In this document: piece after piece, positions 33,829 through 43,108 of the stretch
Numbering within the stretch: position 1 is the stretch's first letter
How the letters are laid out: the number at the start of each line of letters is the position of its first letter
From: RGIG9608 sp045602425
GTDB taxonomy: Bacteria; Bacteroidota; Bacteroidia; Bacteroidales; Paludibacteraceae
Assembly: GCA_045602425.1 (NCBI GenBank)
Contig: JAZSBO010000026.1
Coordinates: 86,071-150,070, forward strand
Direction: 5' to 3'
Length of the DNA stretch: 64,000 nucleotides
Program-made: the position numbers and the translations under genes
The notes under the pieces: model-generated
Seen by the model: the letters and a program-made list of their open reading frames with translations, nothing else
Told to the model about the DNA's origin: nothing
Databases searched by the model: none

Positions 33829-34410
33829 ATGCTAAAAAAAGAAAAACATTCCTTACCGTTTTTCCTACCCAAGCATTCAAAAATCCTGATGTTAGGAAGT
33901 TTCCATCCTCCAAAAAAACGTTGGTCGATGAATTTCTTTTATCCGAATTTTCAAAATGATATGTGGCGGATTTTTGGATATTTATTTTTCAATGATCGAG
34001 ATTATTTCGTTGATTCATCGGCAAAATGTTTCCGTGAACAAGAAATTAAAAATTTTCTCGTAGAAAAAGGAATTGCCCTTGGCGATACAGCAACAGAGGT
34101 CATTCGCCTAAAAGAAAATGCTTCAGATAAATTTTTAGAAATCACAAAAACGATTGACTTAATCGATGTTTTAGATAAAATTCCACACTGTGAAAGCATT
34201 GTTGTTACAGGTCAAAAAGCATTAGAAATAATTTTACCATTACTACATTCAACAGAAGTACCAAAAATTGGAAATCACACAGAATGCCAATTCCAAGAGC
34301 GAAAAATCAGACTTTATCGTATGCCTTCATCATCACGAGCATATCCTTTGGTCTTAGCAGAAAAAGCGTCTTTCTACAAGCAGATGTTTGAAAATGAGAA
34401 CTTGCTATAA
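33829..34410 (+). CDS. Uracil-DNA glycosylase superfamily protein
   Basis: Probable DNA repair glycosylase of 193 residues. The motif LMLGSFHPPKKRWSMNFFYP (about 20-39) fits the MUG/TDG-like active-site loop (GSxPP followed by aromatic residues and N). NDMWRIFG (about 43-50) is the usual FW-type motif, and MPSSSRAYP (about 165-173) is the DNA-intercalation loop (MPSSSxA). Target (U:G or T:G) not assigned. Co-transcribed with prfC, with no spacer. Confidence 0.82.
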   Translation: MLKKEKHSLPFFLPKHSKILMLGSFHPPKKRWSMNFFYPNFQNDMWRIFGYLFFNDRDYFVDSSAKCFREQEIKNFLVEKGIALGDTATEVIRLKENASDKFLEITKTIDLIDVLDKIPHCESIVVTGQKALEIILPLLHSTEVPKIGNHTECQFQERKIRLYRMPSSSRAYPLVLAEKASFYKQMFENENLL

Positions 34411-34434
34411 ATAAAGAGGTCATAGACTATGAAG

Positions 34435-34466
34435 TTTGGTATCTTTTACATAAAAATATATCTTTG
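34435..34466 (+). promoter_or_regulatory. Promoter of the prodomain-lipoprotein/protease pair
   Basis: TTTG at 34435-34438 and TATCTTTG at 34459-34466 with a 20-nt spacer, followed by a leader of about 13 nt before the ATG at 34486. A good -33/-7 pair. Confidence 0.7.
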
Positions 34467-34485
34467 CGAATAAAAAACGAAAAAG

Positions 34486-34908
34486 ATGAAAAAGTATCTT
34501 TTCTTAATAACAACATTATTATTAACAGCATGTGTGGCAAAACGAGGGATAATAAGCCTTCCTGAAAATATAACCTACAATGCTGAATTTAAAGTACTAT
34601 GGGCAGATTTCGCTGAGGAAACAAAAAACAAACGTTCGTTGAAAAATTATACTCCTTCTGACAAACTTATACAAAATCACAACTTAACGAAACAAGATGG
34701 AGAAGTTATTGTTTCAGGATTTTTATTTACTGCCGAAGATTTTTCTATCCAAGATTTTGAAAACATCAAAGGTTCTTTAGTCAATTATAGGAAAGGTACT
34801 TTTACTTTTCGTATCCCTATTAAAAATATCGATAAAATGGTAAAAACAAAAGGGATTAAACGAATAGAAACTACTAAAAATGCAAACCTAAAAATAAACA
34901 AACTATGA
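34486..34908 (+). CDS. Lipoprotein resembling a free-standing subtilase prodomain
   Basis: Predicted lipoprotein of 140 residues; lipobox LLTAC gives Cys16. Residues 72-130 align with residues 57-115 of the protease encoded next. Shared anchors are VSGFL, an acidic helix, a Gly-x-Asn-Arg turn, FT-x-x-IP, an Asp and KR-x-E. That protease region lies between signal peptide and catalytic domain and looks like an I9-type prodomain. The gene ends in an ATGA overlap with the protease gene, giving translational coupling. Inferred role: membrane-held inhibitor, chaperone or immunity factor for the protease. Homology was judged by eye. Confidence 0.7.
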   Translation: MKKYLFLITTLLLTACVAKRGIISLPENITYNAEFKVLWADFAEETKNKRSLKNYTPSDKLIQNHNLTKQDGEVIVSGFLFTAEDFSIQDFENIKGSLVNYRKGTFTFRIPIKNIDKMVKTKGIKRIETTKNANLKINKL

Positions 34909-37049
34909 GAAAACTATTACTATTTTTATTGTGTATACCAACTTTTCTTATTGCACAAAACAAATTATCACCTTACACGAAGGTCTTCTTAAATCAACAA
35001 AAAGAAGTGCAAACTGAAGTGCAAAAAGTTGCATTAAAAAATCAATATTCTATCACTACAAACGATACTAACGAAGAGTGTGTGTCTGGATTTTTAATGC
35101 TAAAATCGGGATACGACACCGAAGAATTAGAATCTTTAGGTGTAGAGATCAATACTCGCTTGGATAGTATTTTCACAGCAAGCATTCCCCTCTCCAAATT
35201 AGATGAAATACTTAATTTCGATTATGTTAAACGATTTGAAATGGGAACTCCTGTTTTTAATTCAATGAATACTGCTCGCAAGAAAGCATTTGTAGATGAA
35301 GTTCATAATGGAGAAGGCGGATTGCCTCAAGGTTATACAGGGAAAAACACTGTTATTGGTATTGTTGATGTGGGTTTACAATACGACCATATCAATTTTT
35401 ATAATAAGGATAGAAGTAGCCTGCGAGTAAAACGTGTTTGGGATCAATCAAAAAATGGGACTACAAATAATCGCCCTTCAGGATTTACCTATGGACGCGA
35501 ATACAAAACAGAACCAAGTATTCTTGCAGCAAAAAAAGATAACACAACTGACACTCACGGAACACACGTAGCAGGTATGGCAGCAGGTTCTACTTCATTC
35601 AAAAATTATGGTGGAGTTGCTCCAGATGCTGATTTATTTATGGTAAGTGTGAATACAAATCAAAACAATGCTATTATTGATGGTATAAAATATTGTTTTG
35701 ATAATGCTGGAGGCAAACCTTGTGTAGTAAATGTTAGTTGGGGATCTCACATTGGTCCGCACGATGGCACTTCAACTTTCGACCAAGTTTTAAATGCTCT
35801 TGTAGGCGAAAAACGGATTGTTGTTGGTAGTGCAGGGAATGAAGGAGGTGATTATATTCATTGTGGAAAAACATTGACAGACACAGATACTATCATAAAA
35901 GCACTTATAAAACCAGTTCAAGTTTATAGTAATAATTATGTTGTAGCTGATGTATGGGGAGATACAGCACAAGATTATCACCTACAATTATGTATATTTG
36001 ATAGTTATGGAAACGAAGTATTTGAATCAACCCAAATAGATACAATATCTGGTCAAAAAACAATATCACTTAATAACGGAGGTAGTGGAACTTTTCTTTG
36101 TGTGCCTGAATGGAATCCAACAAATAATAAAATTAATATTTATTTGCAGAGCACAAATGTTTCCCTAAATTCAGGATATTATTTAGGTTTTAAAATTTAT
36201 GGTAAAAATGGTACAATAAACACTTGGGCCCAATATGGGAATTTTTACAGAAGCTCATTCGAAGGTTTCACTAATGGAGACAACTCGAGCTCCGTTGGCG
36301 AAATAGGAGGAACAGCAGAACGTATTATTACCGTTGGCTCTTACAATACGGCTTCAGCAAGTCCAATCGGAGGGATATCATATTTCTCAAGTTTAGGACC
36401 TACAGCTGATGGTCGTACAAAACCCGATGTTATAGCTCCCGGCTGTGTTATAATATCATCAGTAAATGGTTATGCAGTATCGTCAGCTTCTGATATGGCG
36501 AATCTTACAGGAAATAACTTCTTACAAACAGAAACTTATAATGGAGTTAAATATCGCTACGGAAAATCGCAAGGCACATCCATGTCTTCACCATTTATGG
36601 CAGGTGTAATATCACTTTGGATGGAAAATGCACGTTTTATGACACCAGAATGCGTAAAAGAAGTATTAGCAAAAACATGTGACGAAGATTCTTATACAGG
36701 AGACACTACACCAAACAACTCTGCTGGATACGGCAAGGTAAATGCTTTAAAAGGTTTAATAGAAACATTTTCGTTTTCAGCTGTCGAAGAAATAGAAAAA
36801 TCTGATGCAACACTAATTTGTTATCCAAACCCTGTTGTTGACGAACTAAAAATATTCTTCCCAAAATCAGATAAAAACGTTACCATTACTGTTTGGAATG
36901 CAAACGGACAATTAGTAAACCTACAAACATTGGACACAATTGTAAATCTACAACAAGAATCTATTGATTTTTCAGCAATACCAAACGGATTCTATATTGT
37001 ACGAATTGCAGGAGAAAAAACCTCTGAAACATTTAAAATACAAAAATAA
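34905..37049 (+). CDS. Subtilisin-like (S8) serine protease with T9SS sorting domain
   Basis: Secreted protease of 714 residues. The signal peptide (1-18) is followed by a prodomain-like region (about 57-125) and the S8 domain with Asp155 (GIVDVGLQYDH), His218 (DTHGTHVAGMAAG), oxyanion Asn312 (SAGNEGG) and Ser559 (GTSMSSPFMAG). An inserted beta-domain (about 320-465) separates Asn and Ser. The last 80 residues (from about 636, with CYPNPVVDELKIFF) form a T9SS sorting domain, so it is delivered to the cell surface. It is translationally coupled to the prodomain-like lipoprotein. It ends 2 nt from a convergent gene with no terminator seen. Confidence 0.92.
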   Translation: MRKLLLFLLCIPTFLIAQNKLSPYTKVFLNQQKEVQTEVQKVALKNQYSITTNDTNEECVSGFLMLKSGYDTEELESLGVEINTRLDSIFTASIPLSKLDEILNFDYVKRFEMGTPVFNSMNTARKKAFVDEVHNGEGGLPQGYTGKNTVIGIVDVGLQYDHINFYNKDRSSLRVKRVWDQSKNGTTNNRPSGFTYGREYKTEPSILAAKKDNTTDTHGTHVAGMAAGSTSFKNYGGVAPDADLFMVSVNTNQNNAIIDGIKYCFDNAGGKPCVVNVSWGSHIGPHDGTSTFDQVLNALVGEKRIVVGSAGNEGGDYIHCGKTLTDTDTIIKALIKPVQVYSNNYVVADVWGDTAQDYHLQLCIFDSYGNEVFESTQIDTISGQKTISLNNGGSGTFLCVPEWNPTNNKINIYLQSTNVSLNSGYYLGFKIYGKNGTINTWAQYGNFYRSSFEGFTNGDNSSSVGEIGGTAERIITVGSYNTASASPIGGISYFSSLGPTADGRTKPDVIAPGCVIISSVNGYAVSSASDMANLTGNNFLQTETYNGVKYRYGKSQGTSMSSPFMAGVISLWMENARFMTPECVKEVLAKTCDEDSYTGDTTPNNSAGYGKVNALKGLIETFSFSAVEEIEKSDATLICYPNPVVDELKIFFPKSDKNVTITVWNANGQLVNLQTLDTIVNLQQESIDFSAIPNGFYIVRIAGEKTSETFKIQK

Positions 37050-37051
37050 TT

Positions 37052-38206
37052 TTATTCCGAAGCAAAATGAATTATACCTGAATAACTACCTGTTATTCGG
37101 GTATTTTCATATCGAAGATTGTAAATTAAGTTATAAGTAGAATTATCTCTACTAACCTCTACATCGCCAGACGTTATCAAAGAATCTTCTGTCCCAAGCA
37201 AGCAGCAACCATTATAAGTACCATCGACAAACTCACCTCTAATCAAAGAAAATTCGTTGTTCGTTGAAGAAATAGTATAAGTCCCCACAGGAATAAAATT
37301 AGAAGCAGAATTAGCAACATTTAAAAACAACTGCAAAGAATCCGTTTCGTTCTTTAAAAGAACTTTTAACTGTTTTATATTGCCTTCTGTAGCAACATCT
37401 TGTGCTGTTGCAGAAGAAAACGTCATTGTTTTCTCTTCGACATCTGATTCCGAAGCATCAAAAGCAGCAATCGGTCCTACATATTTTCCTGAAATAACTT
37501 CACCCTTTTCTCCTAAAAAAGAAACATTTATATCGTATTCATCTGCATTTTTATTAACTGTAAAATTACCGCTTTTAATAAAAATTGCACCAACATTTTG
37601 ATCTATCATTTGTCCTAAATAGGTACCTGGAGCATATTGTTCTACATTACTACCCGGGAAAAATGTAAAAGCCTTACCTATAGTATCACTACTAAATGTC
37701 CCTGCAACAAGCAAGGTGTCATTCTCCTGTTGATTCAACGAAACATTAAGAAAGAAACCTTCTCCTCCTATACCACCAGCACCATTATGAACAAGTCCTT
37801 CGTCTAATAATCGGAGAACTATATTATTTGTTCCCTTTTCATAAATATCACCTAAAAAATACAATACTGCTGAATGAAACGAAAAATCTGCTTTTACAGC
37901 CAATACCGTTATTTTGCATTCTGCAAATACTTTTCCACAAACTGCTCCTACCGTAGCTTCACCCGGAGTTAATGCTCTAATAGTCCCATTATCAGAAACC
38001 GACACTACACTCTCATTACTACTCTCCCATGTTATTTTTGCACTACGTGTAGCCGCAAGCGGATATACTAAAACTTCAAGTTGAGCAGTATCGCCCATAG
38101 TCATTGTTTTTACTCTTTCGTTAAGAACTAAAGATGTTACTTTTTCTTGGTCGCACGAGACCAAAAACAAAGCTAAAAATACTAAAGCAAAAGAAATTCT
38201 CTTCAT
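37052..38206 (-). CDS. Lipoprotein with bacterial Ig-like (Big_2) domain
   Basis: Predicted lipoprotein of 384 residues; lipobox LVSC gives Cys18. A Big_2 Ig-like domain (about 25-105) shows LVLNERVKTMTMGDTAQL, WESSNESVVSVSDNGTIRAL and PGEATVG. The remaining 280 residues are beta-rich and form two repeats with an FxPVGTYT / YAPGTYLG motif; I do not recognise that part. It is third in the rbfA-LolC/E-permease operon (4 nt gap), an unexplained partner for these genes. Confidence 0.8.
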   Translation of the reverse strand: MKRISFALVFLALFLVSCDQEKVTSLVLNERVKTMTMGDTAQLEVLVYPLAATRSAKITWESSNESVVSVSDNGTIRALTPGEATVGAVCGKVFAECKITVLAVKADFSFHSAVLYFLGDIYEKGTNNIVLRLLDEGLVHNGAGGIGGEGFFLNVSLNQQENDTLLVAGTFSSDTIGKAFTFFPGSNVEQYAPGTYLGQMIDQNVGAIFIKSGNFTVNKNADEYDINVSFLGEKGEVISGKYVGPIAAFDASESDVEEKTMTFSSATAQDVATEGNIKQLKVLLKNETDSLQLFLNVANSASNFIPVGTYTISSTNNEFSLIRGEFVDGTYNGCCLLGTEDSLITSGDVEVSRDNSTYNLIYNLRYENTRITGSYSGIIHFASE

Positions 38207-38210
38207 TGTT

Positions 38211-39440
38211 TTAAAACTTTTTTCGTAAATATCGAACAGGATAATATGCAGCTAAAAAACCTAATGCCACTACTGTTAAAAATATAAGAACAATATCTCC
38301 GAAATGAACGATTACAGGATACGACTCAATAATAAAATTTCCACCTAATTTCAGCCAACCGAAATATTGTTGAGAAAGACATAAAAGAATTCCTAAAATC
38401 AATCCAACAAATGCACCCGTAATTGAAATCAACCATCCTTCAAATAAAAAAATCATACGTATCAACTGGTGTGATGCCCCAAGTTTTTGCAAAGTAGAAA
38501 TATCCTCCTTTTTATCGACAATAAGCATGGAAAGCGATCCTATAATATTAAAAGTAGCAACAAGAAGTATCAACAAAAGGATTAAAAAAGTTATCCACTT
38601 TTCGATTTGCATAATACGAAAAGAATCCGATTGTTGTTCATACTTGTTTTTTACAGTAAACGATTCACCCAATAGTTTTTTTATCTCTTTCTGCGTAGCG
38701 TTTAGTTTGTTAGGTTTTATTTTCAATTCTACAGCAGAAACATCTGTAGAATCACGTTCAAACAACGAACGTGCCATACTAATATCTACAAACAGATATT
38801 TATGATCAAGATCTTTTTCTTGTGTTAAATACACTCCTGTTATCAACGCATTCTGTTGATTAAAAGCTCTATCAGGTACAGCAATATTTATTTTCCCCTC
38901 GCGTTTTGGAACAAATATTTTTAACGCATCAGAAAACTGCAATCCAACACTTAATTGCCATGCCAAACCCGCACCAATGACGGCATAATTATGAAAATAA
39001 TCGTGTACCAAAAACTGACCATCATACAAAATGCTATCGACTGGAATAGCTTTCAAATAGTTTTTATCAATGCCTTTTATTACTACAGGCGATTGCCTAT
39101 TTTGATAAGCAATTAGAGCATTATCTTCCAACACCTCACTAAAGTAAAGCACGTCGTCCATTGCTTTTATCTGTTCAAATTCAGCAGTATTGATACAAAA
39201 AGTTTTACCCTCTACAACTTCTATCTTCAAATCAGGGTCAAAATAAGCGAACATATTTTTCACCAACGACTCAAATCCATTAAACACAGACAGCACACAA
39301 ACCAAAGCCAACGTGCCTAAACAAACGCCACTTGCTGCGATAAAAGATATTACATTTATCGCATTCTGTTTCTTTTTAGAAAAAAGATAACGGAATGCAA
39401 TGAAAAATGCGAAATGATAATTTCGTTTTCTCTTTGACAT
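38211..39440 (-). CDS. LolC/LolE-type ABC transporter permease (FtsX family)
   Basis: Inner-membrane permease of 409 residues. TM1 is near 20-48, followed by a large periplasmic domain (about 50-270, MacB-PCD-like), then three TM helices in the FtsX domain (about 275-405, with LSMLIVDKKEDISTLQKLGAS as coupling segment). It probably extracts lipoproteins for outer-membrane sorting with a LolD ATPase encoded elsewhere. The start overlaps the rbfA stop as TAATG. The rbfA-permease pair is conserved in Bacteroidota. Confidence 0.9.
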   Translation of the reverse strand: MSKRKRNYHFAFFIAFRYLFSKKKQNAINVISFIAASGVCLGTLALVCVLSVFNGFESLVKNMFAYFDPDLKIEVVEGKTFCINTAEFEQIKAMDDVLYFSEVLEDNALIAYQNRQSPVVIKGIDKNYLKAIPVDSILYDGQFLVHDYFHNYAVIGAGLAWQLSVGLQFSDALKIFVPKREGKINIAVPDRAFNQQNALITGVYLTQEKDLDHKYLFVDISMARSLFERDSTDVSAVELKIKPNKLNATQKEIKKLLGESFTVKNKYEQQSDSFRIMQIEKWITFLILLLILLVATFNIIGSLSMLIVDKKEDISTLQKLGASHQLIRMIFLFEGWLISITGAFVGLILGILLCLSQQYFGWLKLGGNFIIESYPVIVHFGDIVLIFLTVVALGFLAAYYPVRYLRKKF

Positions 39441-39775
39441 TATTTTTTCAATAAATTGTCAATATTCTCAAGATAATCAAGTGTATCATCAATAAAAAAA
39501 GAAAGTTCAGGAATTATTCTTAATTGATTTTTTACACGATTACCAAGTTCAAATCTTATCGATTTCACCGAGTCTTGAATATTGTTTAAAAGAATTTCAG
39601 ATTTCTCACTTGGAAATATACTTAAATAAATTCGAGCAATAGATAAGTCTGGCGAAACGCGGACGTTAGTTACCGATATCAATGTTCCTTGAACGCTTCG
39701 TGCATAAAGTAGAAATATCTCTCCTAACTCTTTTTGTAATAAACGAGCTATTTTTTGTTGACGTGTATTTTCCAT
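39440..39775 (-). CDS. rbfA: 30S ribosome-binding factor RbfA
   Basis: Helps mature the 5' end of 16S rRNA during 30S assembly. The 111 residues have the RbfA KH-like fold: TRQQKIARLLQKELGEIF, VSVTNVRVSPDLSIARIYLS and LRIIPELSFFIDDTLDY. The ATG at 39775 (MENTRQQK) matches the usual RbfA start; a longer reading nine codons upstream would begin next to the -7 box. It heads an operon with the LolC/E permease and the Ig-like lipoprotein. Confidence 0.94.
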   Translation of the reverse strand: MENTRQQKIARLLQKELGEIFLLYARSVQGTLISVTNVRVSPDLSIARIYLSIFPSEKSEILLNNIQDSVKSIRFELGNRVKNQLRIIPELSFFIDDTLDYLENIDNLLKK

Positions 39776-39799
39776 ATAAATTTTATTATCTAACAAAGA

Positions 39800-39807
39800 C
39801 AAAGATA
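39800..39807 (-). promoter_or_regulatory. rbfA operon -7 box
   Basis: Reads TATCTTTG on the minus strand, an exact match, 24 nt before the rbfA ATG chosen here. It supports the shorter start. Confidence 0.6.
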
Positions 39808-39859
39808 ATTACTTTTATTTTAATAGAATACCTCGGCTAACAAATCATTTTCTTTTTCG

Positions 39860-39867
39860 TATTTTTG
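39860..39867 (+). promoter_or_regulatory. -7 box of the S41 protease operon
   Basis: TATTTTTG, an exact match, 28 nt before the ATG at 39896. Confidence 0.6.
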
Positions 39868-39895
39868 CAATCAATATTATTTTCACATAGCGTTT

Positions 39896-41494
39896 ATGCA
39901 AAAAATTAGACTTCTTATTGTTTGTTTTACCATAGCTTTTTCGTTGGCGATGAATGCCAACAATAATATTTCTACCGATTATTGGAAGTTGAGTAAAGCA
40001 TACTATTCTATACTGAAAAGCTATGTAGATTCTATATCCGAAAAAGATATTACAGAATATGCCATACGTGGAATATTAAAAGAACTCGACCCTCATTCAG
40101 TTTACATTCCAAAAGAAGAAGTAGAGCGTGCTAACGAAGCAATTATTGGAAATTTCGATGGCATAGGAATCTCTTTTCAGATGATAGACGACACACTAAC
40201 CGTAATGCAAACTATTGCAGGTTGCCCTGCAGAAAAGGTGGGAGTTATTGCAGGCGATAAAATCATAGCAGTAGCTGACCAAACAATCGCTGGCGTAAAA
40301 ATGTCAACAACCGATATTTCTAAAATGATAAGAGGACCAAGAGGTTCAGAAGTTTCTATAAAAATAAAAAGACAAGGCGTTTTTTCTCCTATTGACTTTT
40401 TAATAATTCGAGACAAAATACCTATTTATAGTTTAGATGCTGCATACTTTATTAATCCGAAAACGGCATACATAAAACTAAATAGTTTTGCTCAAAACAC
40501 TATGGATGAAATATACAAAGCATGCGATTCTTTGAATTTATGGAAATGTAAAAATTTAGTTCTGGATTTACAAGGTAATGGTGGAGGACTCTTAAGCACT
40601 GCTTTTTATTTAGCCGACGAGTTTTTGGATTCAAGAAAAATGATTGTATATACCAAAGGTTTTCAAGAGCCACAACGTAACGATTATGCAACAAATAATG
40701 GTCAATTTGAGAATGTAAACCTCGTAATTCTTGTCGATGAATCATCGGCATCGGCAAGTGAAATCGTAGCAGGTGCAATTCAAGATTGGGATAGAGGCTT
40801 AATCATTGGTCGTCGCACTTTTGGAAAAGGACTTGTTCAACGCCCTATAATTTTACCTGACGGTTCTCACATACGGCTTACTGTTGCACGTTATTATACA
40901 CCTTCAGGACGTTGTATACAAAAGCCTTATAACGGTGGGACAGAATCTTATCAGAAAGAACTCATACAACGATTACAACACGGTGAAATGCAATCTTCGG
41001 ATAGCATAAAATTTCCTGACTCATTACGATACGAAACCTGCTCTCTTCATCGTATAGTTTATGGAGGAGGAGGCATTATGCCTGATATTTTTATTCCTTT
41101 GGATACTACTTTTTATTCTGACTATTACCGCAATTTACTTGCGAAAGGCGTGATGAATAAAACAATAGTAAATTATGTAAACAAAAATTCAAATCGTATT
41201 CGTGAAAAATATCCAACATTCGAATCGTTTAACAAAAATTTTATAGTAGAAGATGCTTTACTAAATGAACTTATCCAAAACGGAGAGGAAAATGGAATTC
41301 ATTTTAATGAAAAAGAGTTTAACATATCAAAACCTTTCATTTCATTACAAATAAAAGCTGTTATTGCTCGTGATTTATGGACAACAACATCTTATTATAA
41401 AATAATGAATCAATTTAATACTCCTCTTAAAAAAGCTCTTGACATATTATCAGAAACAAAAGATTTAAAGCAATATTTAAAGACAAAACTATGA
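39896..41494 (+). CDS. S41 C-terminal processing peptidase
   Basis: Periplasmic serine-lysine protease of 532 residues. After a signal peptide (about 1-21), a helical segment with DPHSVYIP is followed by a PDZ domain (about 85-165, with GIGISFQ and GDKIIAV). The S41 core then has LDLQGNGGG, the nucleophile stretch SASAS (284-288) and the general base Lys in TFGKGLVQ (Lys311). The C-terminal 170 residues are helical. It ends in an ATGA overlap with an MFS transporter gene and heads the operon CTP-MFS-argB-argE. Confidence 0.93.
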   Translation: MQKIRLLIVCFTIAFSLAMNANNNISTDYWKLSKAYYSILKSYVDSISEKDITEYAIRGILKELDPHSVYIPKEEVERANEAIIGNFDGIGISFQMIDDTLTVMQTIAGCPAEKVGVIAGDKIIAVADQTIAGVKMSTTDISKMIRGPRGSEVSIKIKRQGVFSPIDFLIIRDKIPIYSLDAAYFINPKTAYIKLNSFAQNTMDEIYKACDSLNLWKCKNLVLDLQGNGGGLLSTAFYLADEFLDSRKMIVYTKGFQEPQRNDYATNNGQFENVNLVILVDESSASASEIVAGAIQDWDRGLIIGRRTFGKGLVQRPIILPDGSHIRLTVARYYTPSGRCIQKPYNGGTESYQKELIQRLQHGEMQSSDSIKFPDSLRYETCSLHRIVYGGGGIMPDIFIPLDTTFYSDYYRNLLAKGVMNKTIVNYVNKNSNRIREKYPTFESFNKNFIVEDALLNELIQNGEENGIHFNEKEFNISKPFISLQIKAVIARDLWTTTSYYKIMNQFNTPLKKALDILSETKDLKQYLKTKL

Positions 41495-43107
41495 CAGAAA
41501 AACTTACAACTTTGAGAGACAACGCAGCAATTCGTTGGATAGCGTTGTTATTGTTAGCATTAGCTATGTTTTGTTCATATATTTTTATGGACATTCTTTC
41601 TCCAATTAAGGACTTAATGGTAACTACTCGTAATTGGAGTTCTACCGCTTTCGGAACTATGCAGGGATCAGAAACATTTTTGAATGTTTTTGTTTTCTTC
41701 TTGATTTTTGCCGGAATTATTTTGGATAAAATGGGTGTTCGTTTTACCGCTCTTTTATCTGGCGCTGTTATGTTAATTGGTGGATTAATTAAGTGGTATG
41801 CGGTAGATCCTTTATTTGCAGGAAGTACTCTTGAAACTTGGTTTACTAATAATCTTAATTATATTCCTGTTTTTGAGGAAATAGGAGTAGCACCATTTTA
41901 TAGAGAAATGCCTGCTTCTGCAAAATTGGCAGCTGTTGGTTTTATGATTTTTGGTTGTGGAGTTGAGATGGCAGGAATCACTGTTTCTCGTGGTATTGTA
42001 AAATGGTTCAAAGGTCGTGAAATGGCTTTAGCAATGGGTTCTGAAATGGCTTTGGCTCGTTTAGGCGTAGCAACTTGTATGATTTTCTCCCCATTCTTCG
42101 CAAAATTAGGCGGTACTGTTGATGTTTCTCGCTCTGTAGCATTCGGCGTTGTTTTACTCTGTATTGCTTTGATTATGTTTATTGTTTACTTCTTTATGGA
42201 TAGAAAGTTAGACGCACAAACTGGCGAAGCAGAAGAGAAAGACGATCCTTTCAAAATTAGTGATTTGGGTAAAATTTTAACCAGTGTTGGTTTCTGGTTG
42301 GTTGCTCTTCTTTGCGTTCTTTATTACTCTGCAATTTTCCCATTCCAAAAATATGCTGTAAATATGTTGCAATGTAACTTAACACTTCAACTTCCAGAAG
42401 CAGGTTCTTTCTGGGCTGGTGAAGCTGTTACTATTATTCAATATTTGATTATGCTTGTAGTTGCTGGTTTCTCATTCTCAAGCAATTTTATGAAAAAGGC
42501 TTCTCTAAAATCTCTATTTATGGGTATTGCTGTAGTTGCTCTTGTAGTTTATTGTTATATGGGTTATATGAAAGGAACTGCAGAATCTATTTTCGCTGTT
42601 TTCCCATTGTTGGCAGTGGCAATTACTCCTATTTTGGGTAATTATGTAGATAAAAAAGGAAAAGCCGCTTCAATGTTGATGATTGGTTCTTTGTTATTGA
42701 TTGTTTGTCACTTAACTTTCGCATTTGTATTGCCAATGTTTAAAGATAGTGCAATTGGTGGAACTATTGTGGCTTATGTAACTATTTTAGTTTTGGGTGC
42801 TTCATTCTCTTTGGTTCCTGCATCTTTGTGGCCAAGCGTTCCAAAATTGGTTGATGAAAAAATTATTGGTTCCGCTTACGCATTGATTTTCTGGATTCAA
42901 AATATTGGTTTGTGGTTGTTCCCATTGCTTATTGGTAAAGTTTTGGATAAGACAAATGAAGGCGTTACTGATGCTACAAAATTGGATTATACCTGGCCTT
43001 TGGTTATGTTGGCTTGCTTAGGCGTGGCTGCTCTTATTTTGGGTATTGTTTTGAAAGCATGGGATAAGAAGAAAAATCTCGGTTTGGAAGAACCAAATAT
43101 TAAATAA
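41491..43107 (+). CDS. MFS transporter
   Basis: Inner-membrane major facilitator of 538 residues with 12 predicted TM helices. The loop 2-3 signature is LDKMGVRFTAL, and a second characteristic stretch is WFKGREMALAMGSEMALARLG. The general look is of NarK/MFSD1-like MFS carriers; substrate not assigned. Placed between a periplasmic peptidase and two arginine-pathway genes, a peptide or amino acid substrate is a reasonable guess. The start overlaps the S41 stop as ATGA, and argB starts 1 nt after its stop. Confidence 0.85.
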   Translation: MTEKLTTLRDNAAIRWIALLLLALAMFCSYIFMDILSPIKDLMVTTRNWSSTAFGTMQGSETFLNVFVFFLIFAGIILDKMGVRFTALLSGAVMLIGGLIKWYAVDPLFAGSTLETWFTNNLNYIPVFEEIGVAPFYREMPASAKLAAVGFMIFGCGVEMAGITVSRGIVKWFKGREMALAMGSEMALARLGVATCMIFSPFFAKLGGTVDVSRSVAFGVVLLCIALIMFIVYFFMDRKLDAQTGEAEEKDDPFKISDLGKILTSVGFWLVALLCVLYYSAIFPFQKYAVNMLQCNLTLQLPEAGSFWAGEAVTIIQYLIMLVVAGFSFSSNFMKKASLKSLFMGIAVVALVVYCYMGYMKGTAESIFAVFPLLAVAITPILGNYVDKKGKAASMLMIGSLLLIVCHLTFAFVLPMFKDSAIGGTIVAYVTILVLGASFSLVPASLWPSVPKLVDEKIIGSAYALIFWIQNIGLWLFPLLIGKVLDKTNEGVTDATKLDYTWPLVMLACLGVAALILGIVLKAWDKKKNLGLEEPNIK

Positions 43108-43108
43108 T

